Made by a program: the position numbers and the translations under genes. DNA of 64,000 bases from Aradus depressus (Eukaryota > Arthropoda > Insecta > Hemiptera > Aradidae): NCBI GenBank assembly GCA_963662175.1, contig OY759225.1, positions 10,427,107 through 10,491,106 on the forward strand, given 5' to 3'. The notes beneath the pieces were generated by a model that did not search any database, was not told where the DNA came from, and saw nothing but the letters and a program-made list of their open reading frames with translations. Below, one piece after another: positions 26,401 to 35,400 of this stretch. Every line of letters starts with the position of its first letter. Position 1 is the stretch's first letter.

Positions 26401-29400
26401 AAAATGGCTTTAATTATTTTTTTAAATTATTTTTTATTACTTGTGCATTTAATTATTATAATTTTTTATTGAAAAATCAAACCGTCCGAACATTTTTGTT
26501 ACTGGCTGTATATATTTGACTGAAAATCCATAGGTATCCATTAGGAACAAAAGGCATAGAAAACTGCACATAAGGGATGCAAACAAACTGATGGTAAACA
26601 AAAAGAGAGGCTATACTGAGGTAATACTTTAGAGTTAGACAGAGGTGCACAAGAATTATTAGGAACAGAAGGAATAGAACACTGTACCTAAGGGATGGAA
26701 ACCACACTTGTGATAAACAAAAAGGGAGGTTACACTGAGTTTATACTCGAACGCAAGAAAGACGTGCAGACGACATCTATTAGGACAAGAAAAAGGAAAA
26801 TAGAAGCAATTAGACAAAAGTGGTCAAAATTGTGTTAATTGAGTAAGAAGAATATGTGAAATAAGGTAAATGAATTTATAGCAAAGTAGAAACCCTGAGA
26901 GTGACATAACCTAACCTACAGAAAACAATCCTAGATTAACTAGACTCGGAAAAGGAATAATAAAGAAAGAATGGATTCAAATAGTGAGTAAATATTTGAC
27001 AAAATTTCATGGCGATATATTCATTATATCTGGAGTTATTGTGTTCACAGAAACACGCAGAAAGAAATGTATTTTTGAAATTAAGAGATTGGAAATAATG
27101 AAATTCCGTTGAAAACTTAGCATCGAGTTTCTGACTGATTACATAACTTTCCCTATACTTTGTATAGATGTGGAACACACCTGAACACTGTCCGAGGGAT
27201 GGACGAGCATAGAGTCGAACCGGAGAGAGATTGGAGCTCGTGATGGGCTCCGAAGACGAAGGAGACAGTCCTGGTTACTGGGATAGTTGGAGAGGCCGAA
27301 GGCTGGAGATGTGAGCGACCCATTGCTGACGACGATAGTGGCCCGGCAACCTGAAATAGATCATAATACACAACTTAGAAGTTTACCTATATCATTACAT
27401 AGATGAACAGTACCCGGGAGAAATCTTATTTTACAACCAAAACAGTTTTCGGCACTACTGTGTCATCTTCAGTGGCACATCCATATACTAAAGGTCCGTT
27501 TTCATTTTTATTTATTTTTATTTGAATAAAAAACCTTGTAAACCAGACACTCTTGGTTTCCCGGGAACAGGAAAAAAATGTTTTACGATAAACAAATAGC
27601 CCGATCGATATACAGCATTTTCTTGTAATTTTTCATTTGTTTAAATATTCGGCACCTGCATGAGAACAATACACACTCAACATTTATTAGTAATTATTTA
27701 ACAATAATTATTCTTTTCGAAATGAGGTGCAACATTTTTTTTTTAAGTCTTTCCATAAGAACTTACGATATTTTAGTTGTACCCTAAATTTACAAGATTC
27801 GCCAGTGTTGCTCGTTGTTACCGCAAAACACAATAATTTCAATTATCGGCTTTAAGCCGATTCGATTTTTCCATTTTTTTTTCTTTATCAATCAATTTCA
27901 ATTTTTAAAAAAATTTCAGCATTCGAAATATACTCCAAATTTGTCAATTGCATCTTTCCATATTTTTAAAAAGGTGACCTCACCAATGATCCGATTACTT
28001 GGTGTCCATTTTCTCCCAAATAGTGTTTAGAGAATACTACACAATATTTACAATGTGTCACATCCGTTTATCTAAGGTAGGCTAGACATAGCAAACCGAT
28101 TAAGTTAAAATTTTTGTTTAGTTTTGTCTTTTTCATTAAATTCACTTGCATTTTTGGTTTTTAATCTGGGAGTTTAAAAAAAATTAAGGCGTAGTCCAGG
28201 TCCATGCCGTACATTTTCCGTGAAAACGTCGGGATAAAATCATTTTTCACTTTCTTTTCGATGCTGCCGTAGCTCTTGCATTTGCTCGGCACTAGACTTT
28301 TTAGGTGTTTTAAATTCCTTTTAATGCGAGCTTTCTTCTGATTTGCGTTTTCTATAATTCCGCGCATATTTACGATTCATATGAGACGACATCTTCAATT
28401 TTTTTTACAATTTTCAATTTAATACCGAGTTTTACATTTTATTGTTTCACTTTGAATCCTAGTAGTGCTCTTCAAGCCCTTTACAATGACACCCGAATCA
28501 ACGTCCTATCTAAACGCGTTATCACGCTACACTAATTTCTAATTTTACACAACGCTAATTCGCAACAATCATCCGCCGGCGCCCACACTAGCCCGATAAC
28601 ATCACAGGCAAAACAAACACGTACAGACATGCTCTATCCATTGTGACCTCAACCGTTGTTATCGCATTATTAGTCTCGTAGTTATTATCGATTGAAATCT
28701 GACGGTATTTTGTAACACAAGAAAGTTTGACCGTCTATCACTGTACTCAACGAGCGAATAAACGTTTTGATGTCAAAAAATAGCATTCCGCCCTGGATGG
28801 GACGTTAAGCGATGGACCCGAGCCTGTGTGGTGTCAGTTATGTTATAATAAATATAACACCCCATCCTAGGGTAGGCAAAATGTGGACTCGGGGCTTCCT
28901 CTGCATGCATCTTATTTAAAGCAGTTAATTATTGTGACTCTGACTACGAGGTCATATCGCCTACTACCAGAGGGCTCATTCGTGGCTATGGTGGATATGT
29001 GCTCGACTCTACTGTGGGAGTCCTAAATTTTGTCCAACTACGAGAGAGGGGTCTCAACGAATATCTGACATCGCACAGGCTCGGGACCATCGCAACTAAC
29101 TTTAAAGCATAGCTGACTGAAAGTGTTCACCTTGTGAGTATCTAATCTTGAAGCCCTTCCTCGAGTCACCAAGACTGGTCTTGAAGTAGAGATAAAGCTG
29201 GTGGCTGGTGGACATGATGAGACGGGGGTTGGCCTCCCTGTTCCCCGTCAGACGAGCCACTGGCCGACTCTTGGGAGAATCACCATCCCGTACCAACATG
29301 TAGTCCCTTCCTAGTTCCAGGTCCAGGTCTTCGATCTGAAAATCGGAACAAATTAATTTGTTAGGATATGAAAAGATAGAATAATGAAATCTAGGTCGTT

Positions 29401-32400
29401 AAGTGGGACTCCGCTTCTACCACCACCCGGGTTCCCACCTCCTGTCGCTTTTACCTGCGCATTTTCTAACAATTATGATAAAATATAAATATTAGTATAA
29501 ACAACTTCTAAGTTGAGAAACGCGGACATATTGAGAAAACTTGTAATAATTAAATAAAACAAACTTTTAAAAATTCCAAAAACATTGTATTCATATACAG
29601 TAAAACCATACTGCAACGGAGTCACGGGTCCAAAAAAAGTGTCCTTTCCAGAAGGGTATCCGTTCAGTAAAAAAAAAAACTTCATTATATGTATGTACGT
29701 TTAATTTGCTTTTATGTTTAGTATTATATGTCTAGGTAATATGAATAATATATTATTAGATAAAACACACATAATAATAGTTATTATGGATTTTAAGTGA
29801 ATAAACCAAACAGTAGGTAGGTATGTATGATACTTAACATTTTCGCAGAGGTAGTGTGAAACACTTAATAAGAAATATAAAGAAAAACGAATGTTTTAAA
29901 AAAAATATTCTCAATTTTGGTGAAATAATATATAGAACAAAACATGTTTAAAATACAATTTTTTTTAAATATTAATTCTATACATTTTTTTACGTAAGAT
30001 CAATACTAAAAGAGAGAATACATTTTAAAAAAATATTCTTTTTTCCTCTATTCAGTGATTTTGTAATCATATGTATCCTAAACTTTTTCTCAGAACGTGA
30101 ATTGGGGGAACGCGAGAAAGGCTGATCAGGTGAGCGTCCCTTACCTCAAGTGTGACAATTCTGCCAGGTTGTGCAGTGACTATGTACAAACACTCCAGAC
30201 CTCCAGGATACTTCCTCGGGTAGCCTGGAGATGTGATGGTCTGTGGTTGTGTTGTCGCTCTTAAGTTTCCTCCACACAGTTGAGGTTCTGTTTTCCAAGA
30301 AGCTCTGTCAAATAATAAAATAAATTAAATACATTTAGTAGATATTGATAGTTTTTTTATTTCATTTTAATTTTTTTTATTCTACAATGTGTACAAAATT
30401 TAAAATGGGTAATAGTGAACATGAGATAAAATAAAATGAGGAATTGGTGAGAGAAGCCAGTACTGACACTCTCATAGATAGTATCATTATCCACAGAAGA
30501 TCGCGAGGCCAGTGTCTTCTCAGGCAGCGTGGAGGGTTGTCGGGGGAGGATATGAGTGACAGGATTGGGATGGGTATTCAGTTTAGAATGGCATTTCTGG
30601 AATAGGATTGAATTAGGTCTTGGACATAAGGAATGTTGAGGTCTTTGTGTAGGACTTCGTTGGTGACATAAAAGGAAGCATTGACAATTTGTTTGCATTG
30701 ACGTTGACTAAAACATTGTATTCTGTTAATGGGACTCTTGTCTGAGCTCCATAGATCTAGTCCCTATGTCCATATTGGTCTTATGATTGACCTGTAAATT
30801 GTAAGTTTGTTCTCAACAGATAGTTTTGACTTTGATCCGAATAGTCGTCTTAAAAGACCATATCGTCTGTTGAGTTCTTGTGTGGGGATTCCACGTTAGT
30901 CTGCTGTCTAAGTAAAACCCAAGGTACCGAACGTTGGAGTTTGGAATGAGAGCATTGTTCATAGATACAGGTGGACAGTTTTGCCTTCGAAGAGTGAAGG
31001 TAACTTGAACACTTTCACCATTGTTGATCTTAATTCTCCATAGCTCACACCATTTGGAGATCTCATCTAAATGCTCTTGTAGGCTTAGAAATGCGTTATT
31101 GCGATCTGGATTTGGAGCAAGGATGGCTGAGTCATCAGCGAAAATATAGATAACAAAAAAAACGTCAATCTCCAAAAAATACTATGAGTGTTATCAAACG
31201 TTTTAAATAATGGTTTCAGACAAGAAGCCCGTATCAAATATACTTGATTCTTCTGGCAGCCGCATCAAAATCTAAAAAAATTATGAAAACAAACCTAAAA
31301 AGTATATACCAACCTAAATCCTTTTCTTTCGACGGATGCATCTGTACTAAATTTGATAATCATAAAATTAGAGGCGGAAACAAATGAAGTATTGGCTATG
31401 TCTGGTTTGCCGGAAAGAGTCGCCAGGTTTACAGATTTCTCTTCCGTTCTTCCGCCGACAAGGATTTGAACAGTATCAAAAGATTTTTCAGTATCAAATT
31501 CTTGAAACTAAAAAAAAAAAAAAATACAAATAAATTAGTACAGAAATAAATCAAATAGAATTATTCTTTGGTGTTACAGGAAATAATATTGTAAAATATG
31601 ACTTCTACTCCACTACGCCATGGATACACTCACATGTTTAAGCATGAATTTTCAAAATGTTGACGATTCAGGAAAATAGATGAATAGAGAAAAACAAATA
31701 ATTATATTTATATATTGTTTTATGAAAATTTTAATTGCAAGGGCAGATGGTCGAACAACCTTCGTCTAATTCCGACAGGTGCTATCAGGTCACGGCGACT
31801 TCAACGCCAAGTTCTTCTTCTTTAATAGGCAGAACAGCCCTGCCTGCTCGTGTGGCGGCGTCGAGACTGCGGAACACGTAGTTCTCGAATGCCCGCTATA
31901 TGGCGCTGATTCGCCTACCTGGCTTTTGATGTCGGTTCGTCTCTCCCTGGCGGAGAATCAAGAAAGGCTTCTAGCCCGGCTCCGGGACGCAGGGAGAGTA
32001 GAACCCCCAGACAGATCCCGAGCTTACTCGGCGTAAAGTGCCGCAAACCAAGGACGACTGTGGACCGTAGCCATCGAGCCGGTCCACAGCCCTCCACAGC
32101 ATTATGTAAATAAACCGGAGAAGGTTATCCTTTCCCCAACGAAATAGGGGTAATGTGACCGATCCCCCTCAGTGGGCAAGAGCACCCATCAAGAGAAAAA
32201 AAAGAAAATCACTAGGACGTATTTCCCAATTTAACGTGCATATTTCTTTATCCTTAATGAAACTGACTTGTGAGCTTCTGCGCTAGATTCTGCTTTTACC
32301 CCCCCTGGCCTTGTATCCGCCACTGACCTGTAATAGGATGTTGTGTCCATGGGGTCCCTCCAGAGTCCACTTACAGTTGGAGAGAGCCTCGTACTTATGG

Positions 32401-35400
32401 GGATAGTTTGGACTCTCCACAACATCTCCACTACTCGCCATATAGAAGTTACAGTTGGAAGGACAGTCTATCTCATCGGACCAGTCACCGCAGTCGTTCT
32501 GTTTGTCGCACTTGAATGCACCGTTCACACATTGTCCGTTCGAACAATGAAATGATCCTGGACAACAACAACAAAAAACAATGATCAAATTAAAGTTCTC
32601 ATGAAATATTGCTAATTTCATTACACATCACTCACTTTTAAAACCCAAAACATATTTCCAGTTCTTACCTGCTGGGCAAGCGTTGGCTCGACACAAAAAT
32701 GGCAGAAGGGTTTCACAAGTTTGTAGTTCCCAGGACTGATTTTCATCCGTTAGTGACACATCAACACATTCGCCAAAGCTGGAGTCTGGTTGTTCCATCG
32801 ACCAGAAACCTGAAAATTTTCAAATCGGTTAATATTTCTTATTTAATAAATTTACTTTCACTCCGAGTTTTTGTTGCTGCAAGGTCATATCGCCTACTAC
32901 CAGAGCGCTCATTCATCAGTCTGGTGGACATGAGCCTGACTCTTCTATTAGAGTCCTAAGTTTTGTCTACTCTAAATTATTTATTCACCTAGATTAGGCG
33001 TCTTTAACAAGTACCTGACATCGTACAGGCTCTGGACAATAGCTTAATGTCCGAATAGCTTAATCCGAAGGATGACGTGCTCAAGTTTTATTCACTTCCC
33101 ACATAAAAACCTATGAGTCTCGTTCCAGTTTAACTCGTGATCATGAGCTCAGTTGATAAGTTATTTCTATACATACATTTCGGGCTGCAGGCCTACCCTT
33201 GGTTTCTATAATTTATAGTAACATCAATATAATAATGATTTTGATGCAATTACAGTGTTAATTAATAATAATAATAATGTAATGATAATAATCTGTCTGA
33301 ATACCTTTTTTCGACCTGTATCGATATAGAGAAAAGCTAGTGAAAATAAATATAAATAAAGTGGTTGTTCCACTTTTATATTGTCTAATTTCACAAAATG
33401 ATGTATAACATTTTTACAAAAAAAAATTAAACAAATTTTACAAAATTATTTTTTTTTTTTAATTTTTCGTATTGTATTCTGCTGATGTAAGTTTAAACTG
33501 AAATATTCATAGAATTTTCCGACAGTGCCGGCCCGAAGCCGCGGGTGGATCCCATTTAGGATGGAGCGAGATCCAATTATGGCGCCACCCTTGCTTGCCC
33601 CTAATATATATAAGTTGCGCGTGCAAGCATGGAACTTGGAAGATCTCGACAGCTTAAGTCTGTCTAATTTGTCGATTGAAAACAGCCATGCTCGTTGGCA
33701 CTGTACTCGTCACAGTACCTATACCGGTGGTGCCCTTACCCGTGTGCGTCTAACACCATACTAGCCACACTCTCGCAATCAAAATATCGAGAAAAAAAAA
33801 ATGTGTTTCCTTTATTTTTCTTTATCACTGAGGCGCCCCCTGGAGAGTAAAATAAAATTTTTTAATAGCATGATATGAATGAAAAAATCCACTATTCTAT
33901 GAAATGATTTTATGTCAATACCACTTCTCACTTTTGGTCATATCAGAGTGACGAAAGAGCGCTCTGATGGATATGAGCCCGACTTTAACGAGTGTACTTG
34001 ACATTGAACAGACTTGGAACCACCCGAAGGACGGTGTGCTTCACCTCTGCTGAACAGTGTGGCAACTTAGTTAGGATCTACTCACCAGCATACTGTGAGA
34101 CGAGAAGTCCAGCCGCTGACTCTAACGTGTTGGTTCGAAGATCATCCAAAGATGCCAATCCGAGCCAATAGTGCTGCGGTCTTCTGTCGACTGGGTTCAA
34201 CTGCTTCAGAGCCAGTGAGGCTGTGAAGTTGTTCTCGCCGTAGGATTCGACTAGAACCAAATCACTTCCATACCTGAAACATATACGATAGACATGTATT
34301 ATCCATTATAGAAGTGTTAGGTACTCCTTTAGGAGCGGGTCGGATAAAAAATTAGTCAAACAACCAATTGACTTTTTGAACTAAAAATCAATAGTTGACT
34401 TACCTATAGGTTAAGTTTAGGTTAGGTTTTATGACTCATGCCCGGGCTCTAACAACGAGGTCATATCGCCTACTACCAGAGTGCTCTCTCGTTGCTCTGG
34501 TGGACATGAGTCCGAGACCTGTGGGAATCTTAATGGTTTATTCATGTAGGGTAGGAGTTTTGAACGCGTACCTGACATCGTACACGCTTGGGCCAATCCG
34601 AAGGATCAAGATTTTTCAACCTCCCAGAAAGAAAAACTTAAAGCCGAGTTTCGAACCAGCGATCTTGAGCTCAGAATCAGGGTAGGACGATGATGGACTG
34701 TGGGCAATCATCAACCGACCAATCTTTGGGAAACAAAGTTGTTCCTAGCTCGTCAGTCTCTGCTCATGACTACTGTAGTACCCATACTACCCATTACCCC
34801 AGTAACCCATTCTGTACAACTGGCTGCCTGACAGCAGTCCTATAGTCCACTTAACCACGAAGCTATGACAAGGTACACAGGTAATAGGGTAACTAATCAA
34901 ACATGCATGAAATGATATGACGGAACAAATCCTCTCGCAACAAATTCAGTTTGTTCATACCCACAAACGGAACTAAAACGAACAATTTATTCAGGAACAT
35001 TTTACGGTATGTTAAACCCAAAAAGAAGACGTTTTTTACAGAAGGACTGAGCGTAAGCGTAACCATTAGCTATTTTCATGACTCTAGCCCAGGAGAAGAT
35101 GCGTGGACAATCCTGACCAGCGCTTTGCAAGGACATTGTCCTGGAATGGGCTGTAGAGTAATGGCAACAGCGGTGGTCACGATCGTCGGATAGCCGAACG
35201 ATCTACGCATATTCCCCGGAACGACCATATAATGTGGACAATAATGTGTCCAAAACAACAAACGAAAAAACTATAGTTAGTTATTATGACTCATGCCCGG
35301 GCTTTAACTACAATTTCATATCGCCTACTACCAGAGCGCTCTTTCGTCACTCTGGTGGACATGAGCCCGACTGTCCTAAATTTTGCCTACCCTAAATTTT

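Larger units (their letters stand above)
24289..26508 (+). mobile_element. Tc1-like transposon, disrupted
   Basis: Flanked by TA on both sides. Outer inverted ends CA(A/G)(T/C)CAGTAACAAAAAT(T/G)TTCGGAC lie at 24289 and 26508. Inner direct copies (GTAACAAAATTTTCTGGAC at 24491, and 26276-26294) give an IR/DR-type arm of about 220 bp. The transposase is broken three ways: an early frameshift near 25010, a roughly 0.5-kb insert between about 25105 and 25625 containing a SINE piece, and a C-homopolymer frameshift near 25977-25989. Confidence 0.9.
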
